This document shows, piece after piece, positions 1 to 8,579 of a stretch of 64,000 bases of DNA. Below the pieces are notes generated by a model. That model ran no database searches, was not told the origin of the DNA, and saw only the letters and a list, made by a program, of their open reading frames with translations. The translations under genes were made by a program, and so were the position numbers. Origin of the DNA: Tharpella sp964457755 (GTDB taxonomy: Bacteria > Desulfobacterota > Anaeroferrophillalia > Anaeroferrophillales > Tharpellaceae); the NCBI GenBank assembly GCA_964457755.1, contig CAYWGC010000013.1, positions 1 to 64,000 of the forward strand. The letters are read 5' to 3'. Numbering within the stretch: position 1 is the stretch's first letter; each line of letters opens with the position of its first letter.

Positions 1-143
1 CCCGCACCCCCGTAAAACCAATTTAACTTTATGATTATTTAAAACCCCAAACCTAGAGCTTAGCAACCATCAATCGTTGTCTAGACGCTCGGGTCCACCG
101 TAAAGAAATATTATTGATTTCAACTTTAACCATGGAGTTTTTT

Positions 144-1328
144 ATGTCAGGACCATTAACTGGATTGAAAATGCTTGATTTTTCCACCCTTCTGCCGGGC
201 CCTTATGCATCCATGTTGCTGGCCGACCTCGGGGTCGAGGTCTTACGCATATCGTCGGGAACCAGAGTGGACTTTGCTGAACATATGGCGCCGTTTGTTT
301 CCGAAAAGCGGATTTCGGCCAATCTTGCCTGGTTGGGACGGGGCAAGCGCACGATGACCCTGAATCTGAAAAGTGACAGGGGGCTTGGGATTGCTCTGGA
401 ACTGGTCAAGGAATATGACATTATTCTGGAACAGTTTCGGCCCGGGGTCATGAAAGAACTGGGTCTGGGTTATGCTGACTTAAAAAAGATAAACCCGGCC
501 CTTATTTATTGTTCGCTGACCGGATACGGCCAGTCGGGTCCCATGAGCCCGAAAGCGGGTCATGATATCAACTATCTATCCCGCGCCGGAGTGATGGCTC
601 ATTCGGGTCTGCGGAAAGCCGGGCCGGTGCTGACCGGTATGCAGATTGCCGATGTTGCGGCCGGTTCCAGTAATGCCGTTATCGGTATATTGGCTGCGGT
701 TCTGCATCGCAGTGCCGGCGGTCGCGGGCAGCATATCGATATCTCAATGACTGACGGAGCGTTGGCTTTCAATACTTTTGCCGGCGCTGCGCTCCTGGCC
801 GACGGCAATCTCGAACCACAGCGTGAAGGCGAGCTTCTCAATGGTGGTTCACTGTATGATTTTTATGCTACCAAAGATGATCGATATATAAGTTTCGGCG
901 GTCTTGAACCCCAGTTTTTCGAGGCCTTCTGTAAGGTTGTGGGTTGTCCCGAACTTATCGAGCAGGGAGTGGTACCGAAGGATCTGGCAAAGATCAAGGA
1001 ACAAGTCGGTCAGCGCATTAAAACCAGGACTCGGGATGAGTGGGTAGCAGAATTTTCCGGTGTCGATGCTTGTGTTGAACCGGTTCTGTCCCTGGCTGAA
1101 GCCCTTAACGATTCGCATATTCGATCACGGGGTATGGTTGTTGATCTCGAACTGCCTGAAGGGGGATCGGTTGAACAGATTGCCAATCCGATAATTTTTT
1201 CCGAGACCAGGCCGCAATACCATAAGATTGGTGAAGTGACCGGAACTCATACCCGGGAAGTTGTAATGGGTCTCGGATATTCCGCAGAGGACTTTGAAGA
1301 ATTTAAAAAAATAGGTGTTTTCGACTGA
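144..1328 (+). CDS. CaiB/BaiF family protein, alpha-methylacyl-CoA racemase-like
   Basis: A 394-residue member of the class III CoA-transferase fold. Its motifs fit alpha-methylacyl-CoA racemase better than a transferase: GHDINYL (His140) is followed 30 residues later by Asp170 in MQIADVAAG, the spacing of the catalytic His/Asp pair in MCR/AMACR enzymes, and GGLEPQFF matches the conserved racemase glutamate motif. Such enzymes epimerise 2-methyl-branched acyl-CoAs in the cytoplasm. I start it at the ATG at 144, which has GGAG six bases upstream; in-frame TTG 114 and ATG 132 lack this. It stands alone at the window edge, about 0.4 kb from the convergent PaaK-like genes, so a role in the same acyl-CoA pathway is inferred. 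A true CoA-transferase remains possible. Confidence 0.85.
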   Translation: MSGPLTGLKMLDFSTLLPGPYASMLLADLGVEVLRISSGTRVDFAEHMAPFVSEKRISANLAWLGRGKRTMTLNLKSDRGLGIALELVKEYDIILEQFRPGVMKELGLGYADLKKINPALIYCSLTGYGQSGPMSPKAGHDINYLSRAGVMAHSGLRKAGPVLTGMQIADVAAGSSNAVIGILAAVLHRSAGGRGQHIDISMTDGALAFNTFAGAALLADGNLEPQREGELLNGGSLYDFYATKDDRYISFGGLEPQFFEAFCKVVGCPELIEQGVVPKDLAKIKEQVGQRIKTRTRDEWVAEFSGVDACVEPVLSLAEALNDSHIRSRGMVVDLELPEGGSVEQIANPIIFSETRPQYHKIGEVTGTHTREVVMGLGYSAEDFEEFKKIGVFD

Positions 1329-1363
1329 TCTTGCTGTTTGTCTTGGCAACTGCCTTCCTTCGT

Positions 1364-1393
1364 GGGGAAGAAGGGGAAAACCCCCTCTTCCCC
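1364..1393 (+). terminator. Terminator-like hairpin after the racemase-like gene
   Basis: A 13-base arm (1364-1376, GGGGAAGAAGGGG) pairs with 1381-1393 with one mismatch around an AAAA loop, 35 bases after the stop codon. No run of T follows, so intrinsic termination is only plausible. Confidence 0.5.
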
Positions 1394-1545
1394 ATCACTA
1401 TTTGTGCTGAATCATGTTTTTATGCTTATCAAAAAACAGATTTTCCATCGGATACAGCAATTTTTTACAAAATCGATATTCCGGTCGGCTAAATTCAACC
1501 CTCATCCCGCTTTAATGGTTTGATGTTGCTACGAATTCATCATAA

Positions 1546-1674
1546 TATAGAGTTCCCTCAAAAAATCAGCGGGATATTAATTCTGAAGAAGTGGCCAGAA
1601 AAACCAAAGCTGCACTCAATTACTGTAACAGCGCATCAGACTATACGGTTCCCAATGGCGGAAAACCAGAATAG
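1546..1674 (+). pseudogene. Possible relic of a type III restriction enzyme or helicase C-terminus
   Basis: The 360-base gap between the first two genes contains an open frame of 42 codons without a start, running from just after a stop (TAA at 1543) to TAG at 1672. Its translation ends in NYCNSASDYTVPNGGKPE, which reminds me of the C-terminal end of type III restriction subunits (a YC...A..Y....GGKPW pattern). There is no start codon, no RBS and no companion methylase. The resemblance is from memory and the stretch is short, so this is a weak call. Apart from the hairpin at 1364 I see nothing else in the gap. Confidence 0.28.
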
Positions 1675-1688
1675 TTTATTCTACCATA

Positions 1689-3047
1689 TTATTCATATAC
1701 CTTTTCTATCAATTTGGTTTTCCCCCCTGTTCTATCAAGTGTTTCGGGCGGAACCAGTTCGATCTCTGGTCTAATTTTCAATATCTTATGCAACTTCTCT
1801 GCAATATCCTTATTTAATTGTTCACGGCCATCGGCATCAACATCCGGTCCAAATTCCAATTTTATTTTCAGCGGAGGCGTAACCCGGGGCGGTGGCTCAT
1901 TCAGTAAAATTCTCAGATGTCCCGTAACTTTTTTCCCAAAAGAGGAAATAATCTCCTTGATTGCCGCCGGGTAAACATTGACACCTTTTACGATAAGTAA
2001 ATCATCAGACCGTCCAATGACTTTAAACCTGTATCCCGGACCGGGGTAACCGCACGAACACGGCTTGGTAAATACTTGAACAATATCCCCCAAACCATAT
2101 TTCAAAAGTGGTAACCCCTCTCGATCCAGAGACGTTATTACCCCCTCCCCAACGGCACCATCTTTAAGTTCTATGGGTTCCTTGGTTTGAGGATCCACGA
2201 GGTCATCAATGTAAACGGTCATTTCTGGTGCAAGTTCATGCATTCCCATATATTCCGGTGAATCGCAGGAACCTGCGGCCGCTTCAGAACAAGGCATCAA
2301 AAAATCGAACCATTTGCAACCAAATGCACTCTCGACTTTCTCTCGAACATTTTTCAGCCCGACACCCGGCTCACCCGTCGATAAAATTCTTTCAAGATTC
2401 CATTTTTTGAGATCTATATTTTCTATTTTTGCTTTTTCGATAATATACTCGGTTAATGAGGGTGTGGCTGTCATAACATCCACGTTTGCAAGTTCTGCCA
2501 AGTAAAAGATACGCGATGTACCACTTTCAGCACCGGCTTCGATCGGCAGTGCCCCGATATGTTGAAACGCAGACTTTATCTCCGATCCGGCCCAACCACC
2601 ACTCAATCCAAAACAGAAAAGCACTCTGTTGGAGGGCCTTACCCCGGATAGAAAAAATGCACGACCGAGGCCCTCTTTCCACCGCCACAAGTCATATTCA
2701 GTAAAAGTATAAGTAAACGTCGGATGTCCCGTTGTACCACCCGTTGTTTTTGCCACAATCAATTTTTCTATCGGCACACACAAATGAATGCCAAAAGGAT
2801 GGCCATACCTTTCAATAGATTCATCTCGACTCTGCCTTTCCATTTCTTTGTTAATCAAAATAGGTAATTTTCTCAATTTCGCTAAACTATCTATATCCTC
2901 AGGCTTTGCACCTATTTCATCCAATTTTCTTTTGTAGTACAGAGAATTCTCATATGCAAATTTGAATTGTTTCGGCAATCTTTCATTTCGGATACTTTCC
3001 AATTCATCTCTTGACATCGTTTCATATTTTTCATTCAGTACTTGCAT
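1689..3047 (-). CDS. Phenylacetate-CoA ligase (PaaK)-like adenylate-forming enzyme, second copy
   Basis: A 452-residue PaaK-type ligase, expected to form an acyl-CoA from a carboxylic acid, ATP and CoA via an acyl-adenylate. Seen: the phosphate-binding loop TTGGTTGHP in the N-terminal third, and the C-terminal GRSDDLLIVKGVNVYP segment typical of PaaK. The reading frame extends to a TTG at 3113 that overlaps the upstream gene by 17 bases but has no RBS; ATG 3047 has AAGGA upstream, and from there the protein lines up with its neighbour from LLNLM/VLNEK onward, so I prefer 3047. It is clearly a paralogue of the gene directly upstream and co-transcribed with it. Aryl acetates or other aromatic acids are the likely substrates by family; the actual acid is unknown. 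Confidence 0.85.
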   Translation of the reverse strand: MQVLNEKYETMSRDELESIRNERLPKQFKFAYENSLYYKRKLDEIGAKPEDIDSLAKLRKLPILINKEMERQSRDESIERYGHPFGIHLCVPIEKLIVAKTTGGTTGHPTFTYTFTEYDLWRWKEGLGRAFFLSGVRPSNRVLFCFGLSGGWAGSEIKSAFQHIGALPIEAGAESGTSRIFYLAELANVDVMTATPSLTEYIIEKAKIENIDLKKWNLERILSTGEPGVGLKNVREKVESAFGCKWFDFLMPCSEAAAGSCDSPEYMGMHELAPEMTVYIDDLVDPQTKEPIELKDGAVGEGVITSLDREGLPLLKYGLGDIVQVFTKPCSCGYPGPGYRFKVIGRSDDLLIVKGVNVYPAAIKEIISSFGKKVTGHLRILLNEPPPRVTPPLKIKLEFGPDVDADGREQLNKDIAEKLHKILKIRPEIELVPPETLDRTGGKTKLIEKVYE

Positions 3048-3096
3048 GATATAATAATCCTTTTGAAGTTGATTTATCGTAACATTTTTTATGGGA

Positions 3097-4464
3097 TTAG
3101 TATCTTTTTTCAAAAGTTGGTGGTTTCCGTAAAGCGCGTTGGATAGAATACGCTGGACACCACTCCAACTCAGGAGAAACTCTTAACTTATTTTTGAGTT
3201 CCGTTCTAATTTCATGGGCTATGTTCTCAAGGTTGTTTTCCATACCTTGTCCGTATTCGAGCTTTATTTTCAATTGCTCAACACGTGGCGGGGGTGTATC
3301 CAGCACAATTCGCATTTCACCGGTCACTTTGGGCTGAAAGGAAGATACAATCGTTCGGATAACAGCCGGAAATACATTGACACCTTTTACGGTAAGCATA
3401 TCATCGGCTCGGGATAAGACCTTTACGCGCGTTCCTCTGAACCCACAATTGGGGCATGGGTCCGTAAATATCTGGACAATGTCTCCATAGGCGTACCGGA
3501 TGAATGGGCATGCTTTTTTATCTAAATGGGTAATACAAAATTCTCCAATCGCACCATTTTTGATTTCAATCGGTTCTTTTGTCTCAGGGTCGACCAAGTC
3601 TTCTGTCCAAAGCGCATAGTCAGGCGCATATGCATGCATGCCATGATATTCATCGCAATCGCAGGTTACACTCCACGGCCCTACACCTTGCGCCATCCAC
3701 TCATACCATCTGGCACCATATGCCGTCTCAACCTTCTTTTTAACTTCCGGCATGCTACATCCCATTTCACCTGAAAGCAAAAGGGCTTTAATACCAAGTT
3801 CCTTTACCGGCTTGCCCATTTTTTCCTGTACTAAGTTGATATAGTATTCCATTATTGAAGGCCCACTATAAACTGCCGTCGGTTTCGTAAGTTCCCACAT
3901 TTTGAATATGACATCGGTTCCTACGCGGATATCGATGTCAATCGGCAATGCGCCATAATCTCTGATACCAGGAAGCATCATCGACGTTGCATATACACCC
4001 AATGGAAAGACAAATAATATCCTGTCGCCCTTCTTTATTCCGGCACAGGCCAGCATGTGTTTAACTTGATTGTTTACTTGCTTGATGTCGTAATCAGTAA
4101 ATGTATAGGTAAAGGTTGGATTTCCCGTAGTACCAGACGTCGTTCCGGTAAGCACTAAATCTTCTGCAGGGGCGCATAGGTGCAGGCCAAAAGGATGATT
4201 GTATTTTTCAAGAGATCTTTCCGAACTTTTACGTTCATCATCTTTAATCATAAATACGGGCAATTTTCGAAAGTCTTCAATCGTTTTGATATCTTCCGGT
4301 TTTGCACCCGCATCATCGAACTTTTCTTTGTAAAATTCAGAATTATTATAACAATATTTTAATTGGCGGCGTAACTTTTCTTCTTGCAACTGCTTGATTT
4401 CGTCCGGATCCATGAGGTTCAACAAAGGATTTGAAAACCCCATTTGTTTGGATGATTCTTTCAT
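3097..4464 (-). CDS. Phenylacetate-CoA ligase (PaaK)-like adenylate-forming enzyme, first copy
   Basis: A 455-residue PaaK-family ligase with GTTSGTTGNP as the P-loop and SRADDMLTVKGVNVFP near the C-terminus. A CPNCGFRG stretch shortly before the C-terminal domain parallels CSCGYPGPG in the second copy; both resemble the cysteine pattern seen in some PaaK relatives. ATG 4464 has a strong GGAGG five bases upstream. It lies 64 bases downstream of a 49-residue ORF and immediately upstream of its paralogue, so the three genes probably form one transcript from a promoter near 4700. Two ligases in tandem suggest either two related acids or a heteromeric enzyme; the sequence cannot separate these. 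Confidence 0.86.
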   Translation of the reverse strand: MKESSKQMGFSNPLLNLMDPDEIKQLQEEKLRRQLKYCYNNSEFYKEKFDDAGAKPEDIKTIEDFRKLPVFMIKDDERKSSERSLEKYNHPFGLHLCAPAEDLVLTGTTSGTTGNPTFTYTFTDYDIKQVNNQVKHMLACAGIKKGDRILFVFPLGVYATSMMLPGIRDYGALPIDIDIRVGTDVIFKMWELTKPTAVYSGPSIMEYYINLVQEKMGKPVKELGIKALLLSGEMGCSMPEVKKKVETAYGARWYEWMAQGVGPWSVTCDCDEYHGMHAYAPDYALWTEDLVDPETKEPIEIKNGAIGEFCITHLDKKACPFIRYAYGDIVQIFTDPCPNCGFRGTRVKVLSRADDMLTVKGVNVFPAVIRTIVSSFQPKVTGEMRIVLDTPPPRVEQLKIKLEYGQGMENNLENIAHEIRTELKNKLRVSPELEWCPAYSIQRALRKPPTFEKRY

Positions 4465-4528
4465 TTCTCCCTCCTTTTTTCAAAATTTCAATAGACGAAA
4501 GCCTTTTGATCAAACATTTATTTTATAA

Positions 4529-4678
4529 TTATTCATCAGATACATTTAGAAACGTGGCTTGTTCCTTGAGCTGCCCGTTGTTTTCTTCAAGGGGGTCAAA
4601 ATTTCGGCGCAGAAGATCGTACGTGACGACATCAACAACCTTGTTTTTCAGTGAGCTGAGAAAGTCGCTCGCTCCCAT
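4529..4678 (-). CDS. Small 49-residue ORF heading the PaaK-like operon
   Basis: An ORF too short for standard calling: ATG at 4678 preceded by GGAGGGG at a good distance, ending in TAA at 4529-4531. The product starts MGASDFLSSLKNKVVDVV and is acidic toward its end (LEENNGQLKEQATFLNVSDE), with no cysteine, no signal peptide and no membrane segment; a LEENN...LKEQ helix could be a short coiled coil. It leads the transcript of two CoA ligases and sits just downstream of a dyad operator. I do not recognise a family. It could be a small accessory subunit, a regulator, or a truncated remnant with a retained RBS. The RBS quality and position are the main support. Confidence 0.6.
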   Translation of the reverse strand: MGASDFLSSLKNKVVDVVTYDLLRRNFDPLEENNGQLKEQATFLNVSDE

Positions 4679-4696
4679 GATTCCCCTCCTTTTTAC

Positions 4697-4712
4697 CGAA
4701 CGGTTCAGTTCG
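4697..4712. promoter_or_regulatory. Dyad operator upstream of the ligase operon
   Basis: CGAAC-GGTTCA-GTTCG is a perfect 5-base inverted repeat inside ACCGAACGGTTCAGTTCG, immediately upstream of the RBS of the 49-residue ORF. The ACCGAACGGTTC motif looks like a TetR-family operator. No TetR gene is present in the window, so the regulator would act from elsewhere. Confidence 0.45.
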
Positions 4713-4780
4713 TAATGTTATTTATTCCTCAGTTCTCTGGTCAAACATAATCGCGGTACTCGACGAAGTCAGCGCCGCGA

Positions 4781-4805
4781 TTCCTAGCGGTGCAGCCGCT
4801 AGGAA
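4781..4805. repeat. Perfect 10-bp hairpin near the IS66 remnant
   Basis: TTCCTAGCGG (4781-4790) pairs perfectly with 4796-4805 around the loop TGCAG. It lies between the ligase-operon promoter and the truncated transposase. It could be a terminator without a T run or part of an old element end. Confidence 0.45.
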
Positions 4806-4861
4806 CAAGTGATTATATAGTTCCGGATATCATCACCTTTTGTAACCACTCAACGTAATTG

Positions 4862-5323
4862 TTAATCTTGCAGCAGAAAATCTGGCAGTGTGCCTTTAAA
4901 TAAACATCCCAAAGCATGACTTGAAGAAACTCCATGCTTTCGACATGTAGACAGATAACCGCGAATGCGACAAAAAATTCGGGCGCCATCAATTGACCGG
5001 AAACAGCCAGATATTTTTTGCTGAACCTTGGTCATGCGAATATCTCTTTCGCCCAGATTGTTCGTGAAGGGAACGTAGTCAATTTCCATAAATCGGAGGA
5101 CATCATCTTCGAAATTTCTTAACCGTTCCAACAAATTTCTGGATTTGGATCTTTTAACCCGCCCCCACTTACCTTTTTCTTTGGGCGGTGGCTCTGGGCA
5201 TTCAATATCGGCATGTTTGAGCAGTTTCCTGTAAGTTACTCGAAATTCACGTGATTTTTCGATGTTAAGTGCGCTACCAGCATCAATAACCTTGCTGTTG
5301 ATTTCCTCCAGCAATGTTTTCAT
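4862..5323 (-). mobile_element. IS66-family transposase, C-terminal fragment
   Basis: A 153-codon frame matching the C-terminal part of IS66 transposases: VPFTNNLGERDIRMTKVQQK contains the final catalytic Glu of the DDE triad, followed by FCRIRGYLSTCRKHG, the conserved IS66 tail. A full IS66 transposase is about 500 residues, so the N-terminal zinc-binding part and the first two catalytic Asp are missing. No tnpB and no clear terminal inverted repeats were found. It borders the A+T-rich acyl-CoA synthetase on one side and is best read as a decayed insertion sequence. Confidence 0.85.
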
Positions 5324-5387
5324 CAGCTTAGCCCACTGTTGTTCTAATTAATTTGTGTATTTAATTGCCGGGTTAATATCTTGGTTT

Positions 5388-6938
5388 TCACAGGGCAAAC
5401 TCCTTAGCAGCTAATTCTTTGAGTTCTTTTTTAAGTACTTTTCCTGTAGGTCCCAAAGGAATACTTTCAACGAATTTAACTATTCTTGGTGCTTTATAGA
5501 CTGCAAGTTTATCCCTACAAAAATCAATAATTTCTTTTTCAGTTGCGGTTTCTCCCTCCTCACAAATAATATAGGCTACTGGCAATTCACCTTTTTGTTC
5601 ATCTGGAACTCCTACTACGGATACAATTGAAACTTTAGGATGAGTATAAAGGACTTCTTCAACATCCGCCGGGTAAATGTTAGCTCCACCCGTAATAATC
5701 AAGTCTTTTTTCCTGTCTACGATATATAAGTATCCATCAGTATCCATATATCCAAGATCGCCACTTCTCCAACCGGAACTTGTAAAAAATTCTTTAGTGG
5801 CTTCTGGATTATTCCAATAGCCATTAGCTGCTGTATCAGATTTTATAACTACTTCACCTATTTCATTTGGTGCTAATTCATTTAAATTATCGTCCATTAT
5901 TTTAACAACTGTATTTCCAACTGTTGTGCCTGCTGATCCTTTTTTATAGATACCACTTACTGGGCCTGAGGTAGCCCAAGCTACTTCTGAAGCACCATAG
6001 GAGTCGATAAGTTTTGTTTTAAAAGTTTTTTCAAATTGTTCAAGAACCTCTACACTGCACTTTTGTCCTGCTACCTGACAGGCATCAAGTTTGATATTGC
6101 AGTGAAGCTCTTTATTAAAACCTTTAAGTAGATAAACAAACATTGTAGGCGTGCCCCCAATGCGCGTTACCTTATAATTTATCATAGCTTCATATACTTT
6201 TTCCGTATCCCATTTTTCTATCATAATAAACGTACCAACAGTGGTCAAAATACTTATAAATTGAATTACAAAACCATAATTATTATAAATAGGCAATGGA
6301 CACACTAGTCTTTCATTTAAATAATTATATTTCAACATGCTTACATGATTTCTACCACCGAACACGATGCTTTTATGTGTTTCCATGATACATTTTGGGA
6401 TTCCCGTTGTTCCGGAAGAGTGCATTAATAAAGCAACATCATCAGGGTTGATGTCAGCTTTTATTGAATCAGAACTTGCATTTCTAATCAAATCTTCATA
6501 GATAATTAGGTTCTTTAAATCTATTGATTTTTTTTCTTGTTCATCTTCTGCCACTAAAATAATATCTTTGAGACCTGGAAGGTCATCTATTATATTTTCT
6601 AATATTTCACATCCTCTTTTTGTTGTAATAATTGTCCGGCAACCCGTAACTTTTAACATTCTGTTTACTTCTTGTTCTTTAAACATATAGTTAAATGGAG
6701 CAGCCATTGCTCCTATTTTTAAGATTGCAAGACAGCATGAACAAAATATGGGTTTACTGGGAAGGAAAAGAGCAATTCCATCCCCTTTTTTTACGCCTAA
6801 ATCTTTTAATGAATTAGCTATTTTATTTGTTTCTTTTTCAAAATAGTCATATGTATAACTATTATCTTCAAAAATTATTAAAGGTTTATCGGGTACGAAT
6901 TTAGCTGCACTTGTTAATAAGTCTACTATTGTTTCCAT
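5388..6938 (-). CDS. AMP-dependent acyl-CoA synthetase
   Basis: A 516-residue ANL-superfamily ligase that activates a carboxylic acid to its CoA thioester. Motifs in order: the ATP loop HSSGTTGIPK, YGASEVAW (A5), YLYIVDRKKDLIITGGANIY (A8, aryl/acyl-CoA synthetase hinge), and PLGPTGKVLKKEL with the catalytic C-terminal lysine. I start at ATG 6938, with AAAAAGGAG at the right spacing; the open frame reaches 6980 without support. Base composition and codon use are visibly more A+T-rich than the neighbours, and the gene lies between an IS66 and an IS1634-like remnant, so transfer from a low-G+C donor is likely. The substrate class (aromatic versus medium-chain) is not decidable. Confidence 0.9.
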   Translation of the reverse strand: METIVDLLTSAAKFVPDKPLIIFEDNSYTYDYFEKETNKIANSLKDLGVKKGDGIALFLPSKPIFCSCCLAILKIGAMAAPFNYMFKEQEVNRMLKVTGCRTIITTKRGCEILENIIDDLPGLKDIILVAEDEQEKKSIDLKNLIIYEDLIRNASSDSIKADINPDDVALLMHSSGTTGIPKCIMETHKSIVFGGRNHVSMLKYNYLNERLVCPLPIYNNYGFVIQFISILTTVGTFIMIEKWDTEKVYEAMINYKVTRIGGTPTMFVYLLKGFNKELHCNIKLDACQVAGQKCSVEVLEQFEKTFKTKLIDSYGASEVAWATSGPVSGIYKKGSAGTTVGNTVVKIMDDNLNELAPNEIGEVVIKSDTAANGYWNNPEATKEFFTSSGWRSGDLGYMDTDGYLYIVDRKKDLIITGGANIYPADVEEVLYTHPKVSIVSVVGVPDEQKGELPVAYIICEEGETATEKEIIDFCRDKLAVYKAPRIVKFVESIPLGPTGKVLKKELKELAAKEFAL

Positions 6939-7006
6939 GAAAAACTCCTTTTTAATAAGATGGTTAAGGTGAACCCGCAAGCAAGGTTGTGCTATACGTT
7001 TTTGTT

Positions 7007-7859
7007 ATGTTTATTCGGCGAACAAAAATTGGCACCTCTATTGCAGACAAAGCTTACTACACCTTTCGTCTTGTTGCCTCCAAAAGAGTTGGAGAAAAGG
7101 TGCGTCAGCAAACTCTATTGAATTTGGGGCGAATTTTCACTTCCCAAGGAGCAGTGGCCTCAACTGTGTGCGAGAATTGATGATATTCTTACTGGTCAAC
7201 TAAGTTTGGGAACCCCGCCAAAAGAAATTGAGCAAATTGCACAACACTATGCGGCCCGATTAATTGTTAACCGTTCAGAATCCAAGGATAATCAACAAAC
7301 AACCGACTACCAAGAGGTTGATGTTGCCTCACTTGAATTAGTTCGGCCAAGATCAATTGGTGTTGAACATGTTGGCCTGGAAGCCATAAAATCACTCAAT
7401 ACACCGAAAATACTTGAAAAAACAGGCTTCAATAAAGTCCAGCGGGGACATTCCAAGGAAAAACGAAGTGATTGCCCACTCGTAACCCGTGGCCTGGTCT
7501 TGGATGGCAGTGGTTTTGTTCGGGGCTCGCAAATGTTTGAAGGCAATGTTTCCGAGTACAAAACCCTGAAAACCATGCTCGACAAACTGAAGACCCCTAA
7601 GAGTGCCCTGGTTATCATGGATCAGGGTATCGCCACACAAACAAATATAGACTGGCTGATCGAACATCATTACCGTTATCTGGTGGTCAGCCGTGAGCGA
7701 ACTCGTAGTTACAATGCAGATCAAGCAGTAGACATTTCAACGGCTTTGGATCATCCTATTAAAATTCATAGGGGATGCTTACTCCCTGGAAACCCGGCGT
7801 CAAACAAAGCTATAAAAAGGATAAATCATCGCTCCCGACATCGGTTGGTGCATAACTAA
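7007..7859 (+). mobile_element. IS1634-like transposase, frameshifted and truncated
   Basis: Two overlapping frames together resemble the N-terminal half of an IS1634/IS4-group transposase. The first (7007-7180) begins MFIRRTKIGTS and runs to LNLGRIF; the second continues with LPKEQWPQLCARIDDIL and then QRGHSKEKRSDCPLV, the central IS1634 pattern. The break near 7125-7140 looks like a single-base indel. The similarity fades after DHPIKIHRG (about 7770), where the frame runs into the 3' end of the opposing PilZ-like gene, so the C-terminal half is lost. Non-functional. It is divergent from the acyl-CoA synthetase. Confidence 0.75.
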
Positions 7860-8466
7860 AAAAATCAGTCGCGGCCGCCAGGAAATCGAGATACTCGGAA
7901 AAACGTTCCGATTCACTGACCTGCTCGATCTCACAACCATAGTAAAAGAAACCATCAACCCGCCCGGCTTTCACATTTTTCACTTGACATTTAAGTTGTA
8001 GTCGGCACTCGGCCGTAACATTTATTTCAAGCAAAAAATTACGAGAAATTTTGTTTTCACTGACCACACCGACCGCACACGGACCGATATCGACCATATA
8101 TGAACGTTGCGATAACAGGACACTGTGGCCATCTTTACGCATCGCCGTCAAGGTTACCGGGACAAACCCATTGTAACGGGAACTGCTCCAGATGCTCTCT
8201 TTCGTAATCCCTCTCTCATCAGGAAGTTTGAGACCCAGGTAATAGAAAGGAACGTAGCTCACTTTGAACACCGAGGTCTTGAAATCATACCTGATACCGG
8301 CATGTTCATAATTCAAACAGAGAAGATTGTTAACATAAACTGACTCAAAACAACGCCAGTTCCCGGCCGATGTCTTAGCTTTCGGCCGATCCACAATAAT
8401 CGTCTCTCCAACCCGGGTCAAGAGATGGGATTGATAAATGTCACCACCCACAAACCCTGGCGACAT
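7810..8466 (-). CDS. PilZ-like domain protein (possible c-di-GMP effector)
   Basis: A 218-residue soluble protein with a YcgR-like layout: an N-terminal beta-rich part (HLLTRVGETIIVDRP, residues about 14-29) and a C-terminal part containing LSQRSYMVDIGPCAVGV, which resembles the R...DxSxxG stretch of PilZ domains, although the second arginine and the serine are not canonical. PilZ proteins bind c-di-GMP and act on motility or polysaccharide. A diguanylate cyclase and a CheZ-like protein occur near 50 kb, but there is no direct link. The 3' end abuts the truncated IS1634-like element, so the last residues may have been altered by that insertion. The assignment is moderate. Confidence 0.55.
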   Translation of the reverse strand: MSPGFVGGDIYQSHLLTRVGETIIVDRPKAKTSAGNWRCFESVYVNNLLCLNYEHAGIRYDFKTSVFKVSYVPFYYLGLKLPDERGITKESIWSSSRYNGFVPVTLTAMRKDGHSVLLSQRSYMVDIGPCAVGVVSENKISRNFLLEINVTAECRLQLKCQVKNVKAGRVDGFFYYGCEIEQVSESERFSEYLDFLAAATDFFSYAPTDVGSDDLSFL

Positions 8467-8579
8467 TTACTTTCTGGTATGGTGCAAACTGTAACTCCAC
8501 AACCACTTTAAGCCCCCTTTTTCTACTCTCTGACAAACCAGGCCGGCACAGAAACTATAAAAAGAGGGCCCCAGCCGGG

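Noticed and set aside
4431..4715. Plus-strand 94-codon ORF
   Set aside because: It overlaps the start of the first ligase and the small ORF on the other strand, and has no RBS or similarity.
7810..7859. Genuine overlap of the IS1634-like gene and the PilZ-like gene
   Set aside because: The transposase similarity ends before 7800; the frame merely continues by chance into the opposing gene.
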